A stretch of DNA of 64,000 nt from Agelas oroides (GCA_949130485.1 OX422205.1:2710415-2774414), one strand, 5' to 3'; shown: positions 31,511-43,167, counted from the stretch's first letter. The notes: generated by a model from the sequence alone, not told the origin. A program made the numbers and translations.

Positions 31511-33345
31511 GAGTGATGCATAGTTGACAGGTAAACAATGATCTAGTAATGTCCATCGCTTCTACTGATGAAAACTTGTCTAGTCCAACCAACTGGTAGC
31601 ATGGAGAAGTCTCCGTCACCAATTTCCTGCAGTTAATGCTGGAAAGGTACAAGTATTGACATTTCAACTACCTTATCACTGATGGTAGAAGAGTATAAAG
31701 GCGAATTAAAGGACCAGCATAGCATCACATGACCTTAATTGGAGCATAAAATATAAACCTGTTGTGTGTATACATCAAAACAGTGCTACTGCCGTTCTAG
31801 ATCGGTGTGAATATTTTATGAATAGACAACAGAACATTCTTTACAATGTAGAGTGCTCTTGGCTTACTCTTGTGTTTAAAATAAGGAAATTGAGCCTGGG
31901 TATAAGAGCCTTGGGGATTCAATTTATTGTCCATGTGTCTGCATGGTCCAAATCATGGAAAAGACAGTCTAACCCTGCCTGCATCACTAGTCTCCTCAAT
32001 CCACCTAGTCTCTTGCACCCCATTTCTTGTGGCCATGCCAGAATCCGTTTCACCACTTTTTGTACATAGGCTCTTCACCTTAGAGAGTGTGGCCACCTGG
32101 TGGTGGTTATCTGTGATGTCAACAAGCATTGTTTCACATCTAACCCTGTCACAGCCTTGTTTCCTGTTATATGCAGGAGAGGTTGGATGCACTTGTAGAC
32201 CTGCATGGAACTCTGTATCACAGATAGTTAGGATATCACATTAATTCACATAGTTCCATGAACAATGCACGCAAACATTCATGTGTGACAATATATCTTC
32301 TGCCAGACAGTTGTCTGTATACGAAATTCTTTTCTGATGGAAAGCTAGCTCTGATCTGTGCAGTCCACTTCCTCTCCACAACTGTCACAAGTATGTACCT
32401 TCCTTCATGACTACTTTTCCACAATGGTGCACCTTCATCCTGACTAGTTTTCCATACTTTTATGCTAGTCCTACAGACCAGACTCTCCCCCTGTGAGAGT
32501 CTGGCTGGTAAGACTACCATTATGATGTGGACACGGGAAATCTCTAAGTACAGTTGTTCACATATCTTGCCGGTACATCATCTATATAAAAAGCCAGGTT
32601 TTTGATACCTTGTCACTATATGTTGTACTTTTTGTTCGAGTCTGTGTAGCTATTCATTTTATTAGTCTATTCGATTAGTTAACTTCTTTTGAGAGCTCAG
32701 ATTGTACCTAGGGCACATAGTCTGGCACTTGTCGATCATAGATATCTTTGTGAACTGAATTTTGTGACATGGGTGTAGGTCAAGCTAAGCAATTCAGGAC
32801 AAAACTTCTAGTGTTGGGTACAGCTAGATTTGTTACATCTAAACCAGAGTAGTAAGAGTGATATTTTGCAATCAACTACGTACACCAGCTTCAGTAATTT
32901 TCTTCAAAATGTCGAAAGTATCTCCACTCTTGCAGCACTGATTTGGACATAACAAAGATCACTACATTCAGAAGTGAATGAAAAAATCCAAAAATAGCTT
33001 GGCAAAGGCTGAAAAGCCAGTGTATTACTAATCTCACCCATGCCAATGACAGTTTCAATAGTATTAGCAACTATAAAAGTCATACACTCCAGCAAGGATT
33101 TAGCAAAACTAGGGTGCTAAATTGCTTTACATGCATCATTATGCCCTGGCACCACCCATACTTTAAACCTTCAGCCATGCAAAACAGTGTCAGTGTGGTT
33201 CACCTGAAATACATGCTTGAAGCTGAAGCTTTAGAGTGCAATTGTTCAATACATAAGTGAGCTCTCTGTGCACCTGGTGTAAATTCAAAATTTGGAGGTT
33301 GGGTTTTCACTTTGTGGCTGCCAGAAAGGGTACCTGCAGCCCCCT

Positions 33346-33503
33346 ACATCCACCTCGCATCCACCGAAAGTCATTCACGTGATAGGTATTCCCAGGCCTT
33401 CCGTGTTTTTCACCACTCTTACGCTTCCGTGTATTATACTGAATGCAAACCGAAGAGCAAAAAACAGGGGAGGCCTGGAAGCGAGGCTAGAGTAAGAGTG
33501 TGT
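33346..33503. repeat. Short interspersed repeat, copy 1
   Basis: Starts in 'ctacatccacctcgcatcca', contains the inverted pair 'cccaggcctt..' and '..gaggcctggaagcgaggct', and ends 'gagtaagagtgtgta'. A second copy is at about 36748-36910. It marks the left edge of the duplicated region at 33346-35600 and 36748-37725. Confidence 0.65.
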
Positions 33504-34169
33504 AACTCCACTTTAACTATATCTTATAACTGTCTGGAATTTGTAAGGTATTGAGTTATGACTCTGGCTGGTCAGCGTATACTGGCTCCACAATAATAAT
33601 TATGGATCTACGTATACATTCTTATACCAATAAGACAGCACTTAATTTCCTTTGTACACATCCAGTGCATGGTACATGACTCCTTATGAGTAAACTATTA
33701 CATCACACTTACACTGTGTTGTATAATTGATTAGTTGAAGTAATTTGATCTCCTTGGCCTGGTTGAAGAATTTTTCACAGGACAACGAACATTTGCAGAT
33801 CTCTGTCTCAACTATGCTCTAAGACATTCCACTGGCTTGTTCGCAGGCCTTCCCCAAACACACAAACAAAATATTTCACAAGATAAAAATAAAAATTAAA
33901 AAAAACACATTTTTTTCCCTTCTAATATTCAAAAAAACAAGATTCAAAGATTTAGAGTGACTGATACTCATCACTGTAACACTAATATTTGAACTTACAA
34001 TCTTCCAGATTAATAATTACATCTAATCAGTTTCTAATCTAAGATCAACATCTCTTTAAATCAAAGTTTTATACTCAATACATTATAATATTATATCTGA
34101 GATAATCTCTAGGCCTAGCATTTGTCAATGAACTAGTTAGTTCTAAAACTATACTGTAGATGTACAATG
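33504..34169. repeat. Downstream flank of the Trp-rich gene, duplicated
   Basis: 33530-34080 matches 36935-37450 nearly base for base ('ggtattgagttatgac' onward), except that this copy has about 200 extra bases at 33790-33990 and the other has a palindromic insertion at 37247-37432. A more diverged relative of the first 160 bases is at about 35728-35890. No gene is present. Confidence 0.75.
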
Positions 34170-35204
34170 CTAAACATTATTACGCCACTCCAGTAGAGCT
34201 GTGCTATTGTTGGTCCACATTGGGAGGGACCACCCACCTGGATTGCTCCAAGTCTCACAATCACAATCGTAATCATCCAAACTCCACCCCTCAAGTCCGC
34301 CTTTGTATGTCAGTGTAGCGTTCCACCACCACTTCACCGAATTGCTGATAACAATGTAGGATTCGATGACACCATTGCCAATTGGTGCCTTGAATGCAAC
34401 GTAGGTATCGAAATTTTCTTTTCGAGTGTCTGCCCCTCCAGTTGTGCCTATGCCATACCAGTTGAAGGTTTTGTCTGGAAAATGACTGTCTTTCTGCTCC
34501 ACTGTCATAGTTGGCTCGTCATTAGTGGATAGCTCATTACTTCCTTCCTTCAGAGTCTTGCCATCGTAAAACAGATTCTTTTTACTAGTGTCTAGAAAGA
34601 CCATCGCACTGCCCATATCCTGGCTAGGATCGCCTTTTTTTAGTCCACGAAATCGTTCACCATTAATCATCTGTAGAAAACCTCCAGTCCCATCAGCTAG
34701 CAACTGAGGTACATTCATCCTGATTTGACCGGTGGTAAAAAACACACCAACTACATCATTATTCCACCTTCCAGTATCGTTCACAGCTGCTGGAGTTTCA
34801 ACTGTGACAGTTGGGGCTAAAACTGTGGCAGTACCTTGAGTGGTGAAAGGAATTCCTGCACCATCAAACACTGCCACACCCTCAATCATGATCTGCTGTA
34901 CACCTGCGCTAATCCAAGCAGTTTGGATGCCGTCAGGATCACCTTCAATTTCTCTTGGACCATTTATGATAGTAGCAACTCCTTCGGCATCTGACTGGAT
35001 TACGTCATCGACTTGCTCACCATTCACTGTCCAGGTTGAACTTGTTACTGTCGCTGGTTCTCCATCGACGGTGACTGTTACATTGAAACCACAAAGAGCT
35101 CCAATAGGCATATTATAGTTCTCATTGCCTTTGACAGCTGTCTTTCCTTTGCTGTCAATAGCAACACTGATACAGAGTGCATTGCTCTTCTTGGTTTCAG
35201 CCAT
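34170..35204 (-). CDS. Intronless Trp-rich protein of unknown function
   Basis: 344 residues from the ATG at 35202-35204 (MAETKKSNALCIS...) to a TAG. I do not recognise the family. Residues 10-130 are rich in Val/Thr/Gly and alternate in the manner of beta-sandwich or Ig-like domains (GFNVTVTVDGEPATVTSSTW). The C-terminal half has an invariant-looking WWW triplet (SVKWWWNATLTYKGG) and an acidic-aromatic segment (GWSLDDYDCDCETW). No signal peptide or membrane segment is seen. The gene has no introns and is visibly richer in G/C than its AT-rich flanks, so horizontal acquisition, perhaps bacterial, is possible but unproven. A paralogous locus at 36748-37725 has both flanks but lacks the gene. 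A lectin-like or structural role would be a guess. Confidence 0.6.
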   Translation of the reverse strand: MAETKKSNALCISVAIDSKGKTAVKGNENYNMPIGALCGFNVTVTVDGEPATVTSSTWTVNGEQVDDVIQSDAEGVATIINGPREIEGDPDGIQTAWISAGVQQIMIEGVAVFDGAGIPFTTQGTATVLAPTVTVETPAAVNDTGRWNNDVVGVFFTTGQIRMNVPQLLADGTGGFLQMINGERFRGLKKGDPSQDMGSAMVFLDTSKKNLFYDGKTLKEGSNELSTNDEPTMTVEQKDSHFPDKTFNWYGIGTTGGADTRKENFDTYVAFKAPIGNGVIESYIVISNSVKWWWNATLTYKGGLEGWSLDDYDCDCETWSNPGGWSLPMWTNNSTALLEWRNNV

Positions 35205-36592
35205 GCTTTCTATTAGCTGGGCCTTCTCTCTTGTCTTCTTCCTTCTTACAACAGAAAAACTGTTCAAGTGTTCACAGACAAAGTCGAGGCCTCCTTAAGT
35301 AGCCTTGTGTGACTATTTATGTATATTTAATAATAGTACAGTAAAAATGGAATATTTTGCTTTGATAAAAATTTCCCTGTGTGCCACCTCCAGCCTCTGG
35401 CATGTTTCCTTCTCACCAAAAGGATGTGGGATTACCATGTAGGATATTGTGTAACAAGTATTATTATTGTCAGTATACTGCTTCATATGTGGCATAATAA
35501 TTAGGCTTGTGACACTGAAAGTAAATGTAGCTATTTTCACATCCAAAAGGATGTGTATACAGTATGGTGCTTTAATTCTTTAATTGATATGAGCATAGAT
35601 ATTCCTTCTACTCTGATAATATTATAAGACAGTATACATGCATATGCTGACCATGCAGAGTCAATACACAATTATATCCCCCACTTGAAACATTTGGGGT
35701 AAGTAGTGCATAAAACTAATTTTCATACTATCTGGAATTTGGAAGGTATTGTATAATGACTGGCTGGTCAGCATCTACTGTCATATATATCTTCCATGAC
35801 ACAAATCTATGCATGCACTTTCTCATAAGACAGCACTTTCCCTTGTACACATCCAGTGAGTGCTAGGTATGACTCCATATGAGAGGATCCATATCACGTC
35901 AGATTCTGTACATAACATATCTGAGACAGTACGGCTACACTGACCAGAATAACTGTTACAGTTACACATACATGTACATGCATGCAGAGGAGAAACATGT
36001 TTGAAGCGCTTTCCTACATGCACTAAAATATAACAAGGAAGAAAAGTCTGGAGTGGATATAAAACATGACCATGCATAATCACACTAAGTTTCTGAAGAG
36101 GAGGAACATGCCAATGCTTTCCTAGAAGGAATTCTACGAACTGGAGTAAACAGTGCATGGAAACACGATGATTATAAGGAAAGCAAACACTAAGTATTGC
36201 ATGTGTAACAATAGCCAATTATTATTCTGGTCAGCGTAATGTCTCAGATATACTATAGACATTTCATTGACAAGCTTGTGACCTGTATTTTCTCATAACA
36301 TGACAGGAGGTAGTGATGTCCTTACAGGGGATAATCTGATGAAGCAACAATTCCTTTATTTCTAGCAGATTTGTTTGTTTATTCACGATCCCATGGAGAG
36401 GTGCTCCACACGCACGATCAAATCTCACACAAAAAGTTTGCATTCTCCACTGAGTCTGTAGAGTTGAAATTGTAGATGAATAATGGTTGAGAGATTCACT
36501 ACATCTGAAGAAGTTTTATGAATGTATTAAAACAGCTTGTGTTCGAAAAGAATTAAGCATTACATGCAATTTGAGTGTAACTTAGTTATTTA
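35205..36592. other. Upstream flank of the Trp-rich gene; no gene seen
   Basis: 35430-35700 matches 37462-37725 ('ggcttgtgacactgaaagta' is in both). 35728-35890 is a diverged copy of 33530-33690. The rest, 35900-36592, shows no family. AT-rich 'aatatacataaatag' on the minus strand at about 35320 could contribute to a promoter, weakly. Confidence 0.5.
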
Positions 36593-36676
36593 ATATAACC
36601 TGTTACCTAGGCAACATACAAGAATGTTGCCCATATCTCTCTTCTACAGTGATGTTGCCTAGGTAACAGGTTATAT
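36593..36676. mobile_element. 84-base palindromic MITE, copy 1
   Basis: Ends atataacctgttacctaggc and gcctaggtaacaggttatat form a 25-base terminal inverted repeat around a 34-base loop. The second copy at 37351-37432 has the loop in the opposite orientation. Confidence 0.8.
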
Positions 36677-37246
36677 AATAGTTAATTACCATAATTATGG
36701 TAATTATTTTGACTGTACTGATGTGTTATTTGAACGTGGGCCCCTCCCCCCCTACATCCACCTCGCATCCACCGAAAGTCATTCACGTGATAGGTGTTCC
36801 CAGGCCTTCCCCGTTTTTCACCACTCTTACGCTTCCGTGTATTATACGCAAACTGAAGAACAAAAAACAGGGGAGGCCTGGAAGCGAGGCTAGAGTAAGA
36901 GTGTGTACCTCGATCCACTTTAACTATATCTTATAACTGTCTGGAATTTGTAAGGTATTGAGTTATGACTTTGGCTGGTCAGCGTATACTGGCTCCACAA
37001 TAATAATTATGGATCAACGTATACATTCTTATACCAATAAGACAGCACTTAATTTCCTTTGTACATATCCAGTGCATGGTACATGACTCCTTATGAGTAA
37101 ACTATTACATCACACTTACACTGTGTTGTATAATTGATTAGTAATTTGATCTCCTTGGCCTGGTTGAAGAATTTTTCACAGGAAAACTGTAACATTACAA
37201 TCTTCCAAATTGATAATTACATCTAATCAGTTTCTACCAATTTTTT

Positions 37247-37350
37247 AATAGTTATATCCCTCCCTGGGGGGTGGTCGTTTTACACATTGGTGTTGGGCGT
37301 AGCCCGACACCAATATGCAAGACCACACCCCAGGAAGGGATATAACTATT
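37247..37350. mobile_element. 104-base palindromic MITE
   Basis: Inverted ends aatagttatatccctccctg and its near-perfect counterpart at 37328-37350, plus an inner stem (ttggtgttgggc / gcccgacaccaa). It abuts the next palindromic element without a gap. Confidence 0.75.
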
Positions 37351-37432
37351 ATATAACCTGTTACCTAGGCAACATCACTTAGAAGAGAGATATGAGCAAC
37401 ATTCTTTATGTTGCCTAGGTAACAGGTTATAT
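37351..37432. mobile_element. Palindromic MITE, copy 2, opposite orientation
   Basis: Same ends as 36593-36676. The loop 'cttagaagagagatatgagc' is the reverse complement of the loop in copy 1. Confidence 0.8.
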
Positions 37433-37739
37433 ATCAAAGTTTTATACTCAATACATTATTACAGGATTACCATGTAGTATATTGTGTAACAAGTATTATT
37501 ATACTGCCTCATATTCTAATCTAATTAGGCTTGTGACACTGAAAGTAAATGTAGCTATTTTCACATCCAAAAGGATGTGTATACAGTATGGTGCTTTAAT
37601 TCTTTAATAGATATGAGCATAGATATTCCTTCTACTCTAATATCATTATGAGACAGTATACATGCATACGCAGAGTCAATACACAATTATATCCCCCACT
37701 TGAAACATTTGGTGTAAGCAGTAATTTGTACAAGAATAA

Positions 37740-39400
37740 AAAGAATATTTCCAGTAGGGGTACAAATTTCTTGAAGGGGTACAAACTTCCTGAAGGGGTA
37801 CAAATTTCTTGGAGTACAAATTTGGTGGTATAAATTTCATCTTACAAATTTACAGGAGGCGTACGTACTTTGAGGGTGCAAGTTTCCTGAGGGGTACATA
37901 CAACTTAGTATGATTTCACGACGTATATTCTCAGGTCCAACACATTTACAGACCTGCACGGAACTCCGTATCACGTCGTGATACTAATAAGTAAAATGGC
38001 GACGGCTTTCGAAGTGTGTTTTTATAGCTTTCCTGTCATGCAAACTAGAACCTGTAGAAGCATGATGCTCTGTTCATGGATAGTTGAGATGGGACCTTAC
38101 TGCTCCTGTGTATCTGTGGCTGGGGGGAGTGATAATTATGCAGCAAGAGCGAACTAAACCTGGAGCATTGTGCAACTATCAATGTTATGCCCCACCACCT
38201 CCTACCGGGCCATAGTGGGGCAAGGTGGGGATTTGACTAATTAAAATGTCAATTGCCCCTATAGCGGGGCAGACCCTGCAATCAAATCCCCTTAAAGAAG
38301 GAGTGAGATTACTGGAGATTCATTCCTTGAGGCAATCAGTCAAATCCCCATATAATCCCCATCATCTGCCCAGTAAGGGTGTGGTGGGGCGTAACATTGA
38401 TAGGTGCATAATGCTTCAGTTGATAAACATGACCTGAAGGTACTTTGGGTAGTTGTAGCTCCAAAGTGCAACGAGCTATGAAGCTCAGACTTGCGTTGCA
38501 TCTATGTAGAAAGACGGCTAATTCCAGTGATGTGCATTTGTGTGGGATGACACCTAGTCTCGCCAGCCACACCCTTCACAGTGAGAGGAAGGGTCGGTCA
38601 TGCTGCAACCATCGAGTTGTCGCCACGGCAGAAACTTGATGTGACCAATCAGATTCGCGCTCTTCATGGATTGCATCTGTTGCCATGGAGTAACAATTAT
38701 GCCACAACATGTTTAGTGGATGTCAGCATCTTATTATGCAACTGCTTCGATAATTGCGTTCCTCGGCAACAACTAAGACCCTTCCTCTCTCTGTTAATTA
38801 AGGGTGCGGCTTGCAAGACTGTCACCCCCCACAAATGCACATCACTGGAATTAGCCGTCTTTCTACTTTCATGCAGCCCAAGTCCGAGCTTCATAGCTCG
38901 TTGCACTTCGGATCGGAGGTATAACTACCCAAAGTACCTTCAGGTCATGTTTATCACACTCCAGCAATGCTCCAGGTTTAGTTTGCTCTTACTGCATAGT
39001 TACACTCACCCCAGCCACAGATACACAGGAGCAGTAAGGTCTCATCTCAACTATCCGTAAACAGAGTATCATGCTTCAGGTTCTAGTTTGCATGACAGGA
39101 AAGCCATAAAAACCCACTTTGAAAGCCGTCGCCATTTCACTTAGTATCACGACATGACACAGAGTTCCGTGCAGGTCCGTAATTGTTTCGGACCTCCTCT
39201 AAGCTAAGAATGTGTGCCAAAATGTGTACATGTATACAGGAATTTTGTACCCTCAAAATACGTACGCTTGCTGGAAATTTGTAAGATGAAATTTATACCA
39301 CCCAAATATGTACCCCTCCAGGAAATTTGTACCCTTTCAGGAAATTTCCACCCCAAAATATGTACGTACCCCTCCTGAAAATTCGTACACCAAAATGAAA
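37740..39400. mobile_element. Large imperfect palindrome (foldback-like), about 1.66 kb
   Basis: The left arm (37750-38175 and 38404-38600) is inversely repeated on the right (about 38810-39400). Shared landmarks are the 'ggggtacaaatttcctg' tandem words at the outer ends, 'gcgacggctttc', 'tgctcctgtgtatctgtggc', 'ctgaaggtactttgggtagt' and 'gctaattccagtgatgtgca'. The centre, about 38600-38810, is unpaired. A MITE at 38176-38403 is present in the left arm only. Open frames in the arms mirror each other and have no recognised product. Confidence 0.75.
38176..38403. mobile_element. 228-base MITE in one arm of the palindrome
   Basis: Ends ctatcaatgttatgccccac and gggcgtaacattgatag form an inverted repeat. 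The right arm of the palindrome gives the uninterrupted version of the site. Flanking 'gtgcaa' and 'gtgcat' suggest a target duplication of five or six bases. Confidence 0.75.
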
Positions 39401-39476
39401 TATCACAGGTAGTCAGAATATTTTTAAATTTGACACTAATATAGCACCCTAGCCAAACATTTAAACATACAAATTC

Positions 39477-40397
39477 CTAAAGTTTTGCTAGAAAGTCCAA
39501 ATGGAGTTGTTCCAATAGGGTCAACAGTTTGTTTGCATCAAGTGCAGGGTCCAGGAACAGTTCCTCTCCATGGTGATCTAAGATGTGATCCAGCACTGAA
39601 CACTGAAGGGCTGCAGCATCACACACTGGACATGGTCGGCCTCCTCTTCCATGGTGACTCATCTGCATCTGCATTCCCCTAACAGCCTTTCCTCCAGAGT
39701 CCAGAGTCGCATCCCACAATCTAGCCCAACCAACCCGTCCTGCTACCTCTTCAATCACTGGAGCTTTTTCCCCACATCTGTCCACTAGTGTTCACCCATC
39801 TTGCTGATAAATCATCTCTTTCATCTCCCTGGCTGCTGCTGCACTTCCTCTAATAATCACATCCACACACTGTGTGCCAAAAGACTCCTCCAACTCCCTA
39901 CACTCTCTCACCAAACACATAGATTCCACATCATCACAGAGTGCCTCCAAAACCCGACCACTGAGACTTCCAGAACTGCTCCCCATCACCCGCCGCAGGA
40001 AACCCAACTTTGTCACCAACAACCTGCTTCTCATGGTTGGCATTCCAGGGCAGTAATGGCAGCAGTGTTAGAGTGATGTTTCGGCCACTTCAGCATCCTT
40101 TTCACCAGCTCCCCCTGAAAGGCTTCCAACTTATCAATCAATCCCTCGGTCACTATCCAGTTTCACTCCCATAGACCTGGATGAGAGGGGGCTAATGTCA
40201 CCCTGGAACACCCCAATGCTCCCATAGTGGAAAAAAGCACGATGAGCTTTCACAATGTTCTCTTCAACTGACTTTGTTGCCAGAAGGTCACTCTTCCACC
40301 AGTAACCCAAGCACCTGCCAACATCTCCAGCTGGTAGGACAGACCCATCCACCTCACATGTACGGAAAGTAGTGTTTCGGTCTCTAGAAAACATCAC
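39477..40397 (-). pseudogene. LINE reverse transcriptase C-terminal part, broken
   Basis: Three minus-strand frames in order (40397-40134, 40043-39792, 39785-39477) read like the thumb and C-terminal region of a LINE polyprotein: DGSVLPAGDVGRCLGYWW with NIVKAHRAFFHYGSIGVFQG; then VTKLGFLRRVMGSSSGSLSG; then a Cys/His segment CPVCDAAALQCSVLDHILDHH. Frame changes separate them. The catalytic fingers and palm are not found nearby. It is a second LINE family, different from the one at 17-19 kb. Confidence 0.6.
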
Positions 40398-41413
40398 AAT
40401 CTCACACTTGCTGATATTAGTGTAAGAAAGTTCTCATCAGCAAAAGCTTTCACCAGTGCCACTTGCTGCTGCAAAGACTCTTCACTTGTTGGTGCTGCAA
40501 GCAGACTTATGTTGGACACATGCACATAATTGTTGGATTGTACCCACCTTTGTTCACTTGCATGGTTGCTGTTAAATCATTGTACTTGCAGCAGACTTGT
40601 GTCTTTTCATTATCTATTGTCCTCGTCATGTGCTCTTGTGATTTGTCTATGGAACTTTCTAGAACGTTCCTCTTCTCCTATTTAAGGTGGCACGGTCGTC
40701 ACTCGGCGGAAGTTAACGAAAACATAAACCTGGGTTACAGTCAGGACCAGGGTTACTCCTAGTTCCAGGATTAGGGTTTGCTTTAGGGCAATCTTGCTTT
40801 GCCTAATTTTAAAAAGGGTTTTAGTAGCTCATTAATATATTCATGAACCCCAAATTGCCACTCGATGGACGCATCTACACACTCACTGTAGGTAGCGTCC
40901 CAACCACCAATGTATCTCAAAACAATCTATGCCAGCTTTTGTTCAAAGCTACTCTCAAAGTCAGGCTAGACTCATGTTTGTCACTACTCTTGGAATGGAC
41001 AACTTTGACTGCACCAAAATGAATGCACATTTTAAAAAATTCACAGCTTGTCTACAGGAGGGGCTCATTCACGAGTGGAAGCAAGCATTACTAGCCCCAC
41101 CTCTCTCCCTTATGTCGCTAAACAACTCACGGCTCTGTTCCACACACAGCCACCGTTCAGCTCCCTTGGCTGTCAGACTGTAGCACCAACGATAAATTGC
41201 GTATTCTAGTTAAAGCCCATCCCAGCACTTGAAGCACCTGGCCACGGTCACCAACTAGGCTAGGCATACGGCCGCGAGACCTGGGCCTACTCAACAAACA
41301 CAGTCTTGGCCACTGTGGCCTTTCTGCTTCTTCTAGACGCAAGCTTGCTTTCACAAGCAGACATTACGCACTACTCACAGCTACTGACACTACAGCACTC
41401 TACTAAACTCCTT
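40398..41413. other. No recognised gene
   Basis: A plus-strand open stretch at 40929-41183 (HFKKFTACLQEGLIHEWKQA) and a minus-strand one at 41157-41354 overlap here. Neither is recognised. The stretch separates the two LINE pieces where a reverse transcriptase core would be expected. Confidence 0.35.
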
Positions 41414-41700
41414 CTTTTTTTTTTTTTTTTTTTTTTTATTTTATTAAGTCGATCTAAGCTTATTTTCAAAGTTCCGACCACCACATGAAGGGTGCCGCCA
41501 GGCCACATCTTAACTAACTTAATTATAAACTGATTATTGGATGGCAATGCCGACAGCATACATCACCATCCAACATCAATGCGAAAAGTGTTTACTGTTA
41601 ACGTTCCCCCATGATGAAAGTAAGTGAAATCTCAAGTCTGTGTTCATGGGTATATGATATATGCCTGGTTAACTGCTCCCTGATACAAAGGTACCATCTC
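41414..41700 (-). mobile_element. Retroposed 3' end with poly(A), minus strand
   Basis: A run of about 22 T on the plus strand is a poly(A) tail on the minus strand. It follows an AATAAA signal (cgacttaataaaataaaa). The sequence to its right, up to about 41700, would then be the 3' untranslated part of a retroposed transcript or LINE. Confidence 0.5.
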
Positions 41701-41706
41701 ATAACA

Positions 41707-42256
41707 TTATAAACACAGAGCAAAAGCACACAAAAGCACATCCAGTAGCAGCTCTTCATGCTCATGGGACAGTGTCTCCATTTCTTCCACTTTCTGTTTC
41801 AGTTCACACAGATCAGGAGTGCTCTCTACTCTCGACTTCACCGTTTTCTGAAAATGCTCTGCCCAAACCTGAAGAAGAACCTCTGGATCCTGCACCACCT
41901 CTCCACCCACAGCCAGCTTAGCACATCTTGACTACTTCTGCTGTGGAGTTTTGAACTTCCTGTCATCCCTAGCTGCAAACATCCTCTCTCTCCTCTGCAT
42001 CCGCAATCTCTGACCTTGCTGCACAGAACCTTACTCTTTTTCTTACTGCTCTACGCAATCTACCCTTCTCCTCAAAAAGTGGCCCCTCACCCGGGCTACC
42101 GGCCTCCTTCCATGCTGCACAAGCAGCTCTGCTTTGAGCACACAAACGACTGAGAATATCATCCCTCCACCTAGCCTTTCTCCGCGTGTGCACACAAGGC
42201 AGCAGTTTCTCTGGTACACACTGTTTGCGCATGTGCTTAATCGCCTCGGCATCCAT
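41707..42256 (-). pseudogene. LINE endonuclease-RT linker fragment
   Basis: Frames at 42256-41969 (RRKARWRDDILSRLCAQSRA..., EKGRLRRAVRKRVRFCAARSE) and 41910-41707 (GGEVVQDPEVLLQVWAEHFQ) have the basic linker and the 'DPxxLLxVWAxHF' entry to the reverse transcriptase typical of LINE polyproteins. A stop and frame change lie between them at about 41930. The RT core that should follow is missing. Confidence 0.6.
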
Positions 42257-42439
42257 GCATGAATCAATGATGATTCCAAAATGCAGATGTGAGGCTGTGT
42301 GAGCTCCCCTCCAAAAATAGAAAATAGGGTCTCAGATGGGATGTCGCCTCGCTTGTCCACTAACGAAAGGGACATTACTCTGAATTCACGATACATGTTC
42401 GACATCGACTGGAGGCAGAAAACTGCAGCGCCAAACCTC

Positions 42440-42825
42440 TCATCTGGCCTGTGGCAGCTAGATGTGTACACATGGCAGGCGAGACAGATGCTCATCACAG
42501 AGTCGTGCCCACCTGTCATGCTGTGGGATGGGTAGCCCCTCTGGTACATGTTGCCGACAGCCATGGGTCTGTCTGGAGCCAGAGTGCTGCAGTGACGTAT
42601 GGCCTCTGCCAAAGTTGTGTGTGTCACCTGATGAAAGGATTTTCCTGAATCGCAAGACTCTTTCGATATTAACTGGAGGCACAAAACTACTAGGCTGAAC
42701 TGTTCATCAGGCCTGTGGCCGCTAGATGTGTACACATGGCAGGCAGGACAGATGCTCATCACGGAGTCGTACCCTCCTGTCATGCTGTGGGATGGGTAGC
42801 CCCTTTGGTACACGTTTTTTTTATG
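42440..42825. repeat. Direct duplication, about 115 bases, 260 apart
   Basis: 'agatgtgtacacatggcagg' through 'ctgtgggatgggtagcccct' occurs at about 42459-42540 and 42724-42805. The long minus-strand frame across it (42043-42813) reads the repeat twice and is not taken as a gene. Confidence 0.8.
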
Positions 42826-43167
42826 CTATCATCCCTACCTTGTTTCCATACTTTTTGGCATGCCATCCTACATCTTTTTACATTTTTATTTCTTATAGCT
42901 AATTATAATGCATGTACTGCCAGGAAAGTCTTGTTATAGGCCATAAAAATGATTTTTAGTGCAAGAAACGTCAGTCCGGTAATCCGCATTCCAGCAGTCC
43001 AGTCCAGTGATTATTGACAGGCTGCTACTAGCAATTGTGCGTTTTGAAATAATGACAAATTGTGCTATATGTTAGTAAACCAGCAGTGTGCTGCTCGTTC
43101 AGGCTCCCCAAGGCCAAGATGATGAATCATCCCACTAGTATACTAAAGTCAAGTCGCATAACGCGCG
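42826..43167. other. Spacer before the CIP2A-like gene
   Basis: Holds a fragment (42832-42885) of the hairpin MITE seen at 7476, then unrecognised sequence. A promoter for the downstream gene would be expected here or just left; no TATA box is clear. Confidence 0.4.

Larger units (their letters stand above)
29015..33345. repeat. Second copy of the 25.2-27.7 kb block
   Basis: Begins abruptly with 'gctacaagaatgcagttgaa' (as at 25227), directly against the upstream side of the intact F-box-like gene, and runs to an arm copy at 32470-33345. Relative to the first copy it has extra sequence at 29600-30140, an insertion at 30258-31035 and an inverted segment at about 31280-31510. It is broken off at 33345 by a different repeat. 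Confidence 0.75.
36748..37725. repeat. Second copy of the Trp-rich gene locus, gene absent
   Basis: Holds the short interspersed repeat, the downstream flank, a 186-base palindromic insertion and the upstream flank. It goes from 'actcaatacattatt' to 'ggattaccatgtag', skipping the counterpart of about 34085-35430 where the Trp-rich gene sits in the other copy. Confidence 0.8.

Noticed and set aside
42043-42813. 256-codon minus-strand frame
   Set aside because: It reads through a direct DNA duplication and then runs in a different frame over the LINE linker that has the recognisable protein at 41969-42256.
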